From: Melioribacter roseus P3M-2 | GTDB lineage: Bacteria; Bacteroidota; Ignavibacteria; Ignavibacteriales; Melioribacteraceae | NCBI RefSeq assembly: GCF_000279145.1 | Contig: NC_018178.1 | Location: 1,736,001-1,800,000 of the forward strand | Length of the DNA: 64,000 nucleotides | Direction of reading: 5' to 3' | In this document: one piece after another, positions 27,661 to 37,625 of the stretch | Position numbering within the stretch: position 1 is the stretch's first letter | How the letters are laid out: every line of letters begins with the position of its first letter | Made by a program: the position numbers and the translations under genes | Notes under the pieces: model-generated | Seen by the model: only the letters and a program-made list of their open reading frames with translations | Told to the model about the DNA's origin: nothing | Database searches by the model: none

Positions 27661-28493
27661 TAAATAGGGGTCATTCCGTACTTGCCGCAGGCATACATCA
27701 TCAATATAGAGGCGATATCTGTAACGGCGCGTTTTTCCTCGTCAATAGGAACTACGAGGTCGTAAACTTCAGCCACGAATTTCATATTGCTTAAAATCTT
27801 TTTTAACTCGGAATATGTCGGTTCGCCGTGCCACATCGCCACGCGCTTTACCAGATGGTTCTGATTTCTTCGAAGAAATTCGTTGAATGTAATGATGTTA
27901 TAGCTGAGTTTTGTCCTCGGCTTGCAGATGTTTATCAAATCGTTGGTGTATTGATCCCATTTGCGAGCGAGGTCCTCGTTTTTTTCGTACATCAATTGAA
28001 TGGCTTTTCGCGGAGTAAACTTGGCGCGCGTATGAACTTTGAACTTCGGCGCTATGGCGTATCCGTCGTAGCTTACAATGCCTGCTTTCTTATCGGAATA
28101 TTTCCAATTGCGTAAAAGTTGCGTTGCGCTTACAACGCTAACGACTTTGTCTAATTCGCTGTCGATTACGACGAACTTGCCTTTCGAATAGCTTACGACG
28201 GTATTCCAGTGTTCCCAATTATTGACGCTCAAAATGCAGGGATATCCTTTTTGCAGGTTTTTAATCAATAATTTCCGGGCGTCGCCGGGATTGCTCGACT
28301 GAAAATGTTTCATTCTGCAGTTAAAGCGGCGCGCCGCTCTCGCCAGGCCGAATTCATCTGTTCCCGCCCACCAGGTGCTTCCAGCAATTATTCCGATTTG
28401 ATCTTCGTCTTTAAATACGCCGAGCATCACCAGCGCGTATTTCAACGCAAACGGTCCGCATTGATATTTGTTCGGTTGAGGATAAAAGCTCAT
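27657..28493 (-). CDS. C39-like cysteine peptidase family protein
   Basis: About 278 residues without a signal peptide. The papain-like pattern of C39-type proteins is visible: Cys in PNKYQCGPFALKYAL (about residue 13), His in NNWEHWNTVVSY (about 116) and Asp in FVVIDSE (about 130). The C-terminal half is unrelated to known peptidase domains. ATG at 28493 is preferred over a TTG one codon earlier. It is transcribed divergently from the ATP-grasp ligase across about 90 bases. C39-like proteins are often linked to RimK-type ATP-grasp ligases, so the pair may make and cleave a peptide-like bond. Confidence 0.75.
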   Translation of the reverse strand: MSFYPQPNKYQCGPFALKYALVMLGVFKDEDQIGIIAGSTWWAGTDEFGLARAARRFNCRMKHFQSSNPGDARKLLIKNLQKGYPCILSVNNWEHWNTVVSYSKGKFVVIDSELDKVVSVVSATQLLRNWKYSDKKAGIVSYDGYAIAPKFKVHTRAKFTPRKAIQLMYEKNEDLARKWDQYTNDLINICKPRTKLSYNIITFNEFLRRNQNHLVKRVAMWHGEPTYSELKKILSNMKFVAEVYDLVVPIDEEKRAVTDIASILMMYACGKYGMTPIY

Positions 28494-28581
28494 CAAAGGC
28501 CTTTATAGTTCGGGTCAAAAATAATAAAAAGTTTAGTATGCTTTTTATTTTTTTATACTTTATAAATAAAAATTCTGTTTT

Positions 28582-29634
28582 ATGAAAGTTCTTATCGTTT
28601 ACAACGAATCAGACCCGGAAATTTACGAACAGGCGCCTGAAATTTCCGAAGAAGACCTCGACTTCAAACCCTACTTTGACCTTGAGAATTCAAATCCGAT
28701 CGACGAATACGAAGCGATGGCAAAAGCATTGAGAAGAGCCGGTTACGACGCTTATACTCTTAACATAATGGACAACCTTCAACATTTTTTCGACAATATC
28801 GATAAAAACAAGCCGGACGTGGTTTTTAACCTGATGGAATTATACAAGGACGTAGCGATACAGGAGATGAACTTTGCAGGCTTGCTCGAACTTCTCGATA
28901 TTCCGTATACGGGCGCTCCGCCGCTTGCGCTCGGAACGTGCCAGAGTAAAATCCTTACAAAAAGGATACTGAGTTCGATAGGTATACGGACGCCCAATTA
29001 CCGTCTCGTTAAATCCTTGAATAAACCCTTCAGAATCAATTTGAATTATCCTCTTATAGTTAAGCCCGCGTTGGAAGACGCAAGTGTCGGCATCGAAGAG
29101 GAATCGATTGTTTATAATGTTGATGCGCTAAAAAAAAGAGTAAAATACGTGCTTGAATATTTTGCTCAGCCTGCGTTGGTGGAAGAATTTATTGTCGGCA
29201 GAGAGTTGAACGTGGCTGTCTTTGGGGATAAAGAGCCGGAAGTATTGCCGATTAGCGAAATCGACTTTTCGAAACTGCCCGACGACCTTCATCCGATTGT
29301 AAGTTATCAGGCAAAATGGGATCCGTATCACGTCGCCTATCATAAGACAATTCCTAAATGTCCCGCGCCTTTAAGCAATAAAATCCGAAAAGAAGCCGAA
29401 GAAATTGCGCTGAAAGCCGTTAAAGCAGTCGGCTGCCGGGATTATGCGCGCGTCGATATGCGATTGTCCGAAGACAAAAGATTGTACGTGCTGGAAGTTA
29501 ATCCGAACCCCGATTTGCAACAGGACGCCGGATTTATGCGTTCTGCCAGAACGGCGGGCTATTCTTACAGCCGCGCGCTTAAAATGATAGTCGATTTTGC
29601 TTACATGCGTAAGCGCGGCTCTAACGGGAAGTAG
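28582..29634 (+). CDS. D-alanine-D-alanine ligase-like ATP-grasp protein
   Basis: A 350-residue ATP-grasp enzyme. The N-terminal half (VVFNLMELYKD, YTGAPPLALGTCQSK) resembles D-Ala-D-Ala ligases, and the catalytic half has the ATP-binding LIVKPALEDASVGI, VEEFIVGRELNVAV and Mg2+-binding VLEVNPNPDL. The typical Ddl N-terminal glycine-rich GGxSxEH motif is absent, so it is probably a Ddl-like peptide ligase of other specificity, not the housekeeping enzyme. It is divergent from a C39-like peptidase gene and overlaps the DUF1289 gene by 14 bases at the 3' end. Confidence 0.85.
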   Translation: MKVLIVYNESDPEIYEQAPEISEEDLDFKPYFDLENSNPIDEYEAMAKALRRAGYDAYTLNIMDNLQHFFDNIDKNKPDVVFNLMELYKDVAIQEMNFAGLLELLDIPYTGAPPLALGTCQSKILTKRILSSIGIRTPNYRLVKSLNKPFRINLNYPLIVKPALEDASVGIEEESIVYNVDALKKRVKYVLEYFAQPALVEEFIVGRELNVAVFGDKEPEVLPISEIDFSKLPDDLHPIVSYQAKWDPYHVAYHKTIPKCPAPLSNKIRKEAEEIALKAVKAVGCRDYARVDMRLSEDKRLYVLEVNPNPDLQQDAGFMRSARTAGYSYSRALKMIVDFAYMRKRGSNGK

Positions 29635-29818
29635 ACTTTTTACCGGATGAATTTCTGCGTTCTTCTATTAACATGTAAACTCTTTTTTTCTGACTATCGG
29701 TCATCGACTGCCAGTGCGCAATCTCGTCTAAAGTTCTGAAACATCCGGCGCAGTATCTGTTTTCCTCGTCCATTCTGCAAATGTTGTTGCACGGGGAATC
29801 CGTGTTTCTTTTATCCAT
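29621..29818 (-). CDS. DUF1289 family small Cys-rich protein
   Basis: About 65 residues. The family pattern is complete: SPCNNICRMDEENRYCAGCFR (four Cys) followed by TLDEIAHWQSMTDSQK. ATG at 29818 is preferred over an upstream TTG because the conserved region begins just after it. DUF1289 proteins are small, probably Fe-S or zinc-binding, with no established function. The 3' end overlaps the convergent ATP-grasp gene by 14 bases. Confidence 0.85.
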   Translation of the reverse strand: MDKRNTDSPCNNICRMDEENRYCAGCFRTLDEIAHWQSMTDSQKKRVYMLIEERRNSSGKKSTSR

Positions 29819-29938
29819 GACATTAATAATGTTATGCGGCAATTTAAAGTTCCATGTCGTAAAAATTTCCGGGGTAAACTTGTATATAAAACTTTGCTGT
29901 ATTATAGTTGCAGAAGTTAATCTAAAAAGGTTGTGAAA

Positions 29939-32395
29939 ATGAAGGTGTTAAAATTCGGCGGCACTTCCGTTGGCGATTATAAAAATATTAAAAGCGTTAC
30001 CGATATAATCGAATCGTATATAAAGAGAAAAGAAAAAATAATTGTTGTATGTTCCGCAATGTCGGGAGTTACCGACGCGCTTATCGAAACGGCAATGAAA
30101 GCAAGCGGTAAAGACGAAGGATACAGGGAAAGTTTTGTTAAAATTAAAGGCAAGCATCTTACCACGGCGAGCAGATTAATACCTGCCGACAAAAGAACTA
30201 AAACTAACGATTATCTTAAACAGAGATTTGCCGAACTCTACGAAATATTCAAGAGTCTTTATACAATCGGCGAACTTACTCCTAAAACGCTCGACGAAAT
30301 TATGAGTTACGGCGAAAGGCTCTCCTGTTTTATTATTGCCGAAACTTTAAAATCCCGCAAGATTGAAGCAAGCTTTGTCGACGCCAGGGAATTAATTAAG
30401 ACGGACGAACAATTCGGAAACGCAAAAGTTAATTTTGAAACAACAAACAGCCTGATAAAAGAACGCTTTAAAAAATCGAAAGAAGTTCCGATCGTAACCG
30501 GCTTCATAGCGTCGACTGTCGAAGGAATTACGACGACGCTTGGCAGAGGCGGCTCGGATTATACGGCTTCTATTATCGGAGCCGCGTTAGACGCAGATGA
30601 AATTGAAATATGGACGGACGTAAACGGCATAATGACGGCGGATCCGCGCAAGGTTCGAAACGCTTTCCCCTTAAGAGCCGTCACTTACGAAGAGGCTATG
30701 GAAATGTCGCACTTCGGCGCTAAAGTAATTTATTCTCCAACCATGCTTCCGGCTTTGCAAAAACAAATTAAAATACGCATCAAGAACACGTTCAATCCGT
30801 CTTTCAGAGGAACGCTGATACTGCCGCGCGAACCTCAGATACAATTCAATATGAAAGGAATTTCTTCGATCGACGATATACATCTGCTGCAGGTTGAAGG
30901 CAGCGGCTTGATTGGAATCGAAGGAATATCGTCGCGTATATTCGGCGCTCTCGCCTCGGCTAAAATTAACGTACTGATGATTACGCAGGGCTCCTCCGGT
31001 CATACGATTTGTATAGCCGTTATGCCGTCGGTAAGCAAACTGGCAAAAAAGGCGATCGAAAACGAACTTAAACTCGAGATTTATGAAAAGCAGTTGAAAA
31101 AAGTGGAAGTGATCGAAAATCTGTCCATGATTGCCGTTGTCGGCGAGGACCTTTTGAATACTCCGGGCGTTTCGGGCAAAGTCCTTTTTGCGCTCGGTAA
31201 AAACGGAATCAATACGATTGCCATAGCGCAGGGCTCGTCGCAGTTGAATCTTACAATGGTAATTAGGAAAGAGCAACTCAAAAAAGCTCTCAACGTACTG
31301 CACGAATCTCTCTTTATCTCGGAACAAAAAAATATAAATGTCTTTCTTGCGGGACCCGGCAACGTGGGTTCCAAATTTATCGATTTGATCGTAAAGCAAC
31401 ATGAAAACATAATAAACAATATGTCGATTAACTTGCGTTTCGTGGGGCTAGCCGACAGCAAAAAGATGCTCTTTGATGAGGAAGGAATCGATCTGTCGAA
31501 CTGGAAAGAATTATTAAAAAAATCGGGTCAAAAATCGAACGTCAGAAAATTCATCGAAAGAATGAAAGAACTCAACCTTTCTAATTCAATTTTTATCGAC
31601 GCGACCTCGGGCGATTTATTCGTGCCTTATTATAATGAAGTATTATCCTCCGCAATATCGATCGTAACTCCGAATAAAACTGCAAACTCGGCACCGTACA
31701 AAGAATATAAAAATCTTATTGAGACGGCGCATAAATACAATTCCGAATTCAGATATTCCACAACCGTGGGCGTCGGATTGCCTACTATAGACGTTATAAG
31801 AAATTTGATTGAAAGCGGCGACGAAATTATCGCTATCGAAGGCATGTTTTCGAGTACGATGAATTTTATTTTGAAAGAATTTATGAACGCCGGCATGAAG
31901 ATGAGCGAAATAATATTAAACGCAATCAAAAGCGGCTTTACCGAACCGAATCCTCGGGTCGACTTTTCCGGAGAAGACGTGGCAAAGAAATTGTTGATAT
32001 TAATCAGGGAAACAGGCAAAGAATACGAACTGAACGACATAGATATAAAACCGCTTTTGAAGCTGCCGCCGAAAGGAGCGCATTCTTTCATAGCGGAACA
32101 CATTAAAAAGTACGATAGTCATTTTGACAAATTAAGAGACCGGGCAATAAAAGCGGGAAAAGAATTAATATATATGGCAAGGTACGACCGGGGCAAGAGC
32201 GCGGTAGGTCTTGAACTAATCGATAAGACGCATCCTTTTTACGGATTGAGTTCAAAAGAAAAGATTGTAGCGTTCAGAACGAGATTTCATTACGAGCATC
32301 CATTGATTATTAAAGGACACGGCGGAGGTCCGGCAGCAGCCGCCGCCGGAATTCTTTCCGACGTTTTGAAAATTTCCAAATACACCATAAAATAA
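29939..32395 (+). CDS. thrA: bifunctional aspartate kinase / homoserine dehydrogenase
   Basis: About 818 residues. The aspartokinase part begins VLKFGGTSVGD and includes GRGGSDYTASIIGAAL. Two ACT domains follow (around 315-465), then the homoserine dehydrogenase part with NAD-binding GPGNVGSKFID (about 478) and the catalytic region with VGVGLPTIDVIRNL and GMFSSTMNFIL. It makes aspartyl phosphate and reduces aspartate semialdehyde to homoserine. ATG at 29939 is chosen over GTG 29933 because the AGG box is too close to the latter. The next genes use homoserine for methionine, which suggests a pathway cluster. Confidence 0.95.
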   Translation: MKVLKFGGTSVGDYKNIKSVTDIIESYIKRKEKIIVVCSAMSGVTDALIETAMKASGKDEGYRESFVKIKGKHLTTASRLIPADKRTKTNDYLKQRFAELYEIFKSLYTIGELTPKTLDEIMSYGERLSCFIIAETLKSRKIEASFVDARELIKTDEQFGNAKVNFETTNSLIKERFKKSKEVPIVTGFIASTVEGITTTLGRGGSDYTASIIGAALDADEIEIWTDVNGIMTADPRKVRNAFPLRAVTYEEAMEMSHFGAKVIYSPTMLPALQKQIKIRIKNTFNPSFRGTLILPREPQIQFNMKGISSIDDIHLLQVEGSGLIGIEGISSRIFGALASAKINVLMITQGSSGHTICIAVMPSVSKLAKKAIENELKLEIYEKQLKKVEVIENLSMIAVVGEDLLNTPGVSGKVLFALGKNGINTIAIAQGSSQLNLTMVIRKEQLKKALNVLHESLFISEQKNINVFLAGPGNVGSKFIDLIVKQHENIINNMSINLRFVGLADSKKMLFDEEGIDLSNWKELLKKSGQKSNVRKFIERMKELNLSNSIFIDATSGDLFVPYYNEVLSSAISIVTPNKTANSAPYKEYKNLIETAHKYNSEFRYSTTVGVGLPTIDVIRNLIESGDEIIAIEGMFSSTMNFILKEFMNAGMKMSEIILNAIKSGFTEPNPRVDFSGEDVAKKLLILIRETGKEYELNDIDIKPLLKLPPKGAHSFIAEHIKKYDSHFDKLRDRAIKAGKELIYMARYDRGKSAVGLELIDKTHPFYGLSSKEKIVAFRTRFHYEHPLIIKGHGGGPAAAAAGILSDVLKISKYTIK

Positions 32396-32403
32396 TTTTT
32401 TTC

Positions 32404-32434
32404 TTGACTGCAATCGAATAATAAATTATATTTG
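32404..32434 (+). promoter_or_regulatory. promoter of the SAM riboswitch-metYX unit
   Basis: TTGACT (32404-32409), a 17-base spacer, then TATATTTG (32427-32434), which satisfies both a -10 hexamer TATATT and the TAnnTTTG consensus. It ends about 30 bases before the riboswitch. Confidence 0.65.
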
Positions 32435-32465
32435 CACCCAATTAATTGTTCTTAACATTTGTTGT

Positions 32466-32580
32466 CTTATCAAGAAAGGTCGAGGGAACAGGCCCGATGA
32501 CGCCTTGGCAACCATCCCGTCTTTAAGAGGGAAAGGTGCTAATTCCTGCCCCAACTTTAATGTTGCGGGGAAGATAAGAA
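32466..32580 (+). ncRNA. SAM-I (S-box) riboswitch
   Basis: P1 stem CTTATC (32466-32471) pairs with GATAAG (32573-32578). Conserved core segments are present in order: AAGAAAGGTCGAGGGA, GGCCCGATGA, TTGGCAACC and AAAGGTGCTAATTCC. S-box RNAs bind S-adenosylmethionine and turn off methionine genes. An intrinsic terminator (32596-32632) lies directly downstream, ahead of metY, so control is by transcription attenuation. An anti-terminator partner must lie in the 3' side of P1 and the terminator's left arm. Confidence 0.95.
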
Positions 32581-32592
32581 AGAGTTTTTTAA

Positions 32593-33963
<1,371 letters not shown>

Positions 33964-33975
33964 ATTAAACTTTGA

Positions 33976-34009
33976 GGCTGCCGCTTTATTGACGGCAGCC
34001 GCGTTTTTT
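33976..34009 (+). terminator. hairpin terminator or attenuator between metY and metX
   Basis: Stem GGCTGCCG / CGGCAGCC (33976-33983 and 33993-34000) with a 9-base loop, followed by GCGTTTTTTC. It may reduce metX expression relative to metY; read-through is needed if metX has no own promoter. Confidence 0.75.
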
Positions 34010-34027
34010 CAAACGGATTCTGATTAT

Positions 34028-35152
34028 ATGACTGCAAAAACAAAATACATTAAACTCTACGTCGACGAGCCCTTAAAGCTTCAGTCGGGCGCGCAGTTAA
34101 AAAATATCAACGTAGCGTATCAAACTTACGGCTCGCTCAATAAGTCGGGCGATAATGCAATCTGGATATACCACGCTTTGACAGGCAATTCCCATGCGGC
34201 GGGAATTATAACCGACGAGGAAGTTGAGAATTCCAAATCGTATGAATTCCTTTTTAAGTACAATAAAATGTTCCTCAGCAAAGCCGGTTGGTGGGATCCG
34301 CTAATAGGCCCCGGCAAGTTGTTCGATACAAATAAATATTTTGTAGTATGCAGTAATTTCCTGGGAAGCTGCTACGGTACAACGGGTCCGGCGGATATAA
34401 ATCCCGAAACAAACAAAAAATACGGACTGAACTTTCCGAAAGTTACCGTAAGGGATATGGTAAAAGTTCAGAAGCGACTCGCCGATTATCTGGGAATAAA
34501 AAAAATAAAAGTGGCTACAGGCGGTTCGCTCGGCGGTATGCAAACTTTGGAACTGCCATTAATGTATCCAGGATTTGCCGACAGCATAGTTCCGATAGCC
34601 ACTTCGGCGGGACATTCTGCATGGGCAATAGCTCTCAACGAAGTAGCGCGTAATTCAATTACAATCGATCCGTCGTGGAATAACGGTAATTATAAAGAAC
34701 AGCCTTATGCGGGACTTTCGAACGCGCGTAAAATTGCAATGATAAGCTACCGATCGATGATTTCATTCGAAAAAAAATTCGGACGGAAGAAAGTCGATTC
34801 GACCGGCGATAAATTTCAAATACAAAGTTACCTCGACTATCAGGGGGAAAAGCTTGTAAAACGTTTCGACGCAAACGCATATTTATACATTACATGGGCA
34901 ATGGATTCTCACGACGTAGGAGAAGGCAGGGGCGGCATTGAAAAAGCTCTTGCGTCAATCGATATACCGGCGCTCTGTATCGGAATAAACACGGACGCGC
35001 TTTATCCCGCCGAAGAACAAAAGCAAATTGCAGGTATGTTGCCGAATTCCGAATATGCAGAAATCAGTTCGATACACGGTCATGATTCGTTTTTGATAGA
35101 ATTCGAACAACTCGAAAAAATCATCGGCGGCTTTTTATCAAAACATATTTGA
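34028..35152 (+). CDS. metX: homoserine O-acetyltransferase
   Basis: About 374 residues, alpha/beta-hydrolase fold. ATG at 34028 is chosen because MetX homology begins right there and the upstream extension, from a TTG at 33989, runs through the hairpin. Visible are [17 protein letters not shown] (about 40-56), the [14 protein letters not shown] block, the catalytic Ser in [12 protein letters not shown] (about 165), Asp in NTDALYP and His in SIHGHDSFL. It acetylates homoserine from acetyl-CoA, feeding MetY. Together with the upstream aspartokinase/homoserine dehydrogenase, the locus covers aspartate to homocysteine apart from aspartate semialdehyde dehydrogenase. Confidence 0.95.
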   Translation: MTAKTKYIKLYVDEPLKLQSGAQLKNINVAYQTYGSLNKSGDNAIWIYHALTGNSHAAGIITDEEVENSKSYEFLFKYNKMFLSKAGWWDPLIGPGKLFDTNKYFVVCSNFLGSCYGTTGPADINPETNKKYGLNFPKVTVRDMVKVQKRLADYLGIKKIKVATGGSLGGMQTLELPLMYPGFADSIVPIATSAGHSAWAIALNEVARNSITIDPSWNNGNYKEQPYAGLSNARKIAMISYRSMISFEKKFGRKKVDSTGDKFQIQSYLDYQGEKLVKRFDANAYLYITWAMDSHDVGEGRGGIEKALASIDIPALCIGINTDALYPAEEQKQIAGMLPNSEYAEISSIHGHDSFLIEFEQLEKIIGGFLSKHI

Positions 35153-35212
35153 AACGGATTATTTATTCAAAGTATTTCATCTAATTCTTATAATGTTTAT
35201 AAAACCGTATGG

Positions 35213-35402
35213 AAACGCAAAAATCGGGCGTGCTGAAGGTCAGGTGTGCAGGAGTGCAGGCGTTCGGAGCGTTGAAGTGGGGTGTGCTGGCGTTCTTTGT
35301 TGTATAAATTTGAATGTCAAACAAATAACTCCAAAACCACGAACTTCCAAACAAAGAACTCAAAAACTAAGAACGTTGAACTCCCAAACCCTGAACCCCA
35401 AT
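35213..35402. repeat. GAACcCCAAAAC-type short repeat array, copy 2
   Basis: A G-rich portion (GTGCTGAAGGTCAGGTGTGCAG) leads into GCGTTCTTTGTTGTATAA and then an array of CAAATAACTCCAAAAC / GAAGAAC / GTTGAACTCCCAAACCC units like those at 4799 and 56337. It ends 13 bases before the stop codon of the S46 peptidase on the minus strand. No gene is seen in 35153-35414. Confidence 0.7.
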
Positions 35403-35414
35403 ACGAAGTACCCT

Positions 35415-37541
35415 TTACTCCGCAGTTCCCGTTTCGAGTTCTTTGATTAATCGTTTGGTCTTAAATACGTATTTAAGAGATTCCATTAAACCCCATGAAT
35501 CCGTAGCCACCGCTCTGTTGTTCGACTCGAGGAAAATGAAATCTCCCGCCAGGCTTTCCAGATTGCCGTCGTGCACCAGACCTACGACTTCCCTGTTAAT
35601 ATTGATAACGGAGCTTCCCGAATTACCGCCGACAATATCATTAGTGGACGCGAATCCTACGGGTATGGCAAGGTCCAGACTGTCGGGAATTGTGCGCCAT
35701 CTTTCGTGCAGACCCCACGGATAATCTTTTCTTCCAAATGAGTTCCATCTGTCGTAAATGCCGAAGAATGTGGTTTTGGGAGGAGCTATTGTGCCGTTGT
35801 ATTCATATCCTTTGATTCTGCCGTCGGTAATTCTTAGCGTGAGAGTCGCGTCGGGCGGTATGCGATCTCCGTAAACTTCATATGCGGCTCTGCCTAATTG
35901 ACCGAGCAGTACTTCCAACGAAGTGTCGATTTCGTTTACCTTTCGTCTTAATGCAGAAAGCTTATCGCGCGTATTTATTATGAACGATATAAACGGATCG
36001 TTCGAAGAAAGAATTTCATCGGGCGTAAGGGAAACCAGTTTTTCGTATGCTGTTTTGTCTTTGAAAAACGTCGTCGACATTACATGCGCCAGAGCTTCGT
36101 CGCCCGGTTTACCTTTATAAATCTTGAGCGTTAACGGGTGGTTGTTTTCGAGAATGCCCGTTACATAATTGATGTGCGCTTTTACGAGTTTTCTCTGTAA
36201 AAGCGTATCGATATTTTGCGGATAAATTTTCCGGAGGATATCTTCCGGTTTTTCGTTCCTGTATTCAGGCAGTCTCTCTTCTTCGGGTAATTTCATCTGT
36301 TCGGCGTACGTAATAACTTTTTCCGCCATTTCGAAATAAACGGATTTGATAAAAGGATAAATTGTAAAAGCGGCAAGTTCGTCGGCGTATTTATATTGCT
36401 CGTTTGTAAGTTTTTCTATAGCATCCCAAACATGCCCGTATTTATTATTGAGTTCCGCATTATTTATAACGGCGCTTTTAAATTTCCTTTCGAAATCTTC
36501 TTTCTTTTTCATTATTAACGGATCTTTGAGAGCCAGGAGTCTGCCTGCGTACGATTTTCTCGCATTGCCCCAGCTCATAACGGCGTTAAGCAGCGAGGAC
36601 TGTTCTTCGGGTCTCGTCCGGAAAAGGTCGTAATAAACTTTGTAAACTTCATTGAACATCGACAGATAGTAAGGATAAACTTTGTCGCGTAAAAACGTCA
36701 AACGCGAAACGGGCAATAAACGTCGGGTGCTGCCGGGTCTGCCTATTACAAAAACGGGTTCGTTTTCTCCGGCTCCTCTTTTACTGAAACGGAAAAAGTT
36801 TTTCGACTTTACCGGTTTGTCTTTTTCATAAGCTCTCAAAAACATAAAGTCGAGCTCGTAACGGGGATAAGTGAAATTATCCCAGTCCCAGCCGGTAGAT
36901 GCAATCTGAAAATCGGGCGACATTACAAGACGTATGTCGTTATATCTTTTGTAAGCATAGAGCGAATATTTGCCGCCGTGATAGAGTTCGACTACTTTAC
37001 AAAGCAGTCCAGTCTCTTCGGAGTATTTCTTTTCGAGTTCGGCGATTTTATTCTTTTTAATTTCGATTTTAATACTGTCGTTTGCGCCCTGATTCATCGC
37101 GCCGATAATTTCGTCGGTAACGTTATAAACAGCTGTCAATTGATCGACGAACAAGCCGTCGATTTTCAATTCGTCTTTCGGGGTTTCGGCATAATAACCG
37201 TCGCGTAAATAATCTTTTCCTTCGGGCGACAGCCGCGTCAGATATCCGCGCGCGCAATGATGGTTCGTCATTATCAATCCGTCTTCCGATACGAATGCGC
37301 CGGAGCAGCCGTTGCCAAACTGAAGCGCGGATTTCATTACGTCTTCAATCCATTCTCCGTCCGGTTTAAATCCGTATTCCGATTCGAAATAATCGACCGG
37401 GACCGCGTCGAACGTCCACATTTTACCCATCTCTTCGAGAGAGGATTCCACTTTGTTTAAATCGACCGGCTCGTAGATCGACTGCGGTTTTATTGAAACG
37501 GAAAGAATAAAAAACAAAACGAAGCTTAATTTTATCTTCAT
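35415..37541 (-). CDS. S46 family dipeptidyl peptidase, DPP7-like, copy 1
   Basis: A 708-residue protein with a signal peptide (ending near SIKPQ). The catalytic His is in CSGAFVSEDGLIMTNHHCA (about 80-98), the Asp in the following helical region, and the nucleophile Ser in DIVGGNSGSSVIN (about 650). The residue pattern after it is VGLVHDGN: Gly at the S1-determining place as in DPP7, where DPP11 has Arg. This suggests preference for hydrophobic rather than acidic P1 residues. It removes N-terminal dipeptides in the periplasm. A paralogue lies immediately upstream on the same strand. Confidence 0.93.
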   Translation of the reverse strand: MKIKLSFVLFFILSVSIKPQSIYEPVDLNKVESSLEEMGKMWTFDAVPVDYFESEYGFKPDGEWIEDVMKSALQFGNGCSGAFVSEDGLIMTNHHCARGYLTRLSPEGKDYLRDGYYAETPKDELKIDGLFVDQLTAVYNVTDEIIGAMNQGANDSIKIEIKKNKIAELEKKYSEETGLLCKVVELYHGGKYSLYAYKRYNDIRLVMSPDFQIASTGWDWDNFTYPRYELDFMFLRAYEKDKPVKSKNFFRFSKRGAGENEPVFVIGRPGSTRRLLPVSRLTFLRDKVYPYYLSMFNEVYKVYYDLFRTRPEEQSSLLNAVMSWGNARKSYAGRLLALKDPLIMKKKEDFERKFKSAVINNAELNNKYGHVWDAIEKLTNEQYKYADELAAFTIYPFIKSVYFEMAEKVITYAEQMKLPEEERLPEYRNEKPEDILRKIYPQNIDTLLQRKLVKAHINYVTGILENNHPLTLKIYKGKPGDEALAHVMSTTFFKDKTAYEKLVSLTPDEILSSNDPFISFIINTRDKLSALRRKVNEIDTSLEVLLGQLGRAAYEVYGDRIPPDATLTLRITDGRIKGYEYNGTIAPPKTTFFGIYDRWNSFGRKDYPWGLHERWRTIPDSLDLAIPVGFASTNDIVGGNSGSSVININREVVGLVHDGNLESLAGDFIFLESNNRAVATDSWGLMESLKYVFKTKRLIKELETGTAE

Positions 37542-37562
37542 GACTTTACCCCGGAAGTATTT

Positions 37563-37601
37563 TTAAAATAAAACTGCCCGAAGTTTTTACGCTCCGGGCA
37601 G
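37563..37601 (-). terminator. terminator between the two S46 peptidase genes
   Basis: Minus-strand stem CTGCCCGGAG / CTTCGGGCAG with a short loop, then TTTTATTTT (complement of 37565-37573). It ends the transcript of the upstream S46 gene. Confidence 0.8.
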
Positions 37602-37625
37602 ATAAATATAAATTATAATTCTTTA

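Noticed and set aside
32466-32580. Cobalamin or TPP riboswitch
   Set aside because: The P1 stem, GGCCCGATGA and GGTGCTAATTCC segments match SAM-I; a cobalamin box or THI motif is absent.
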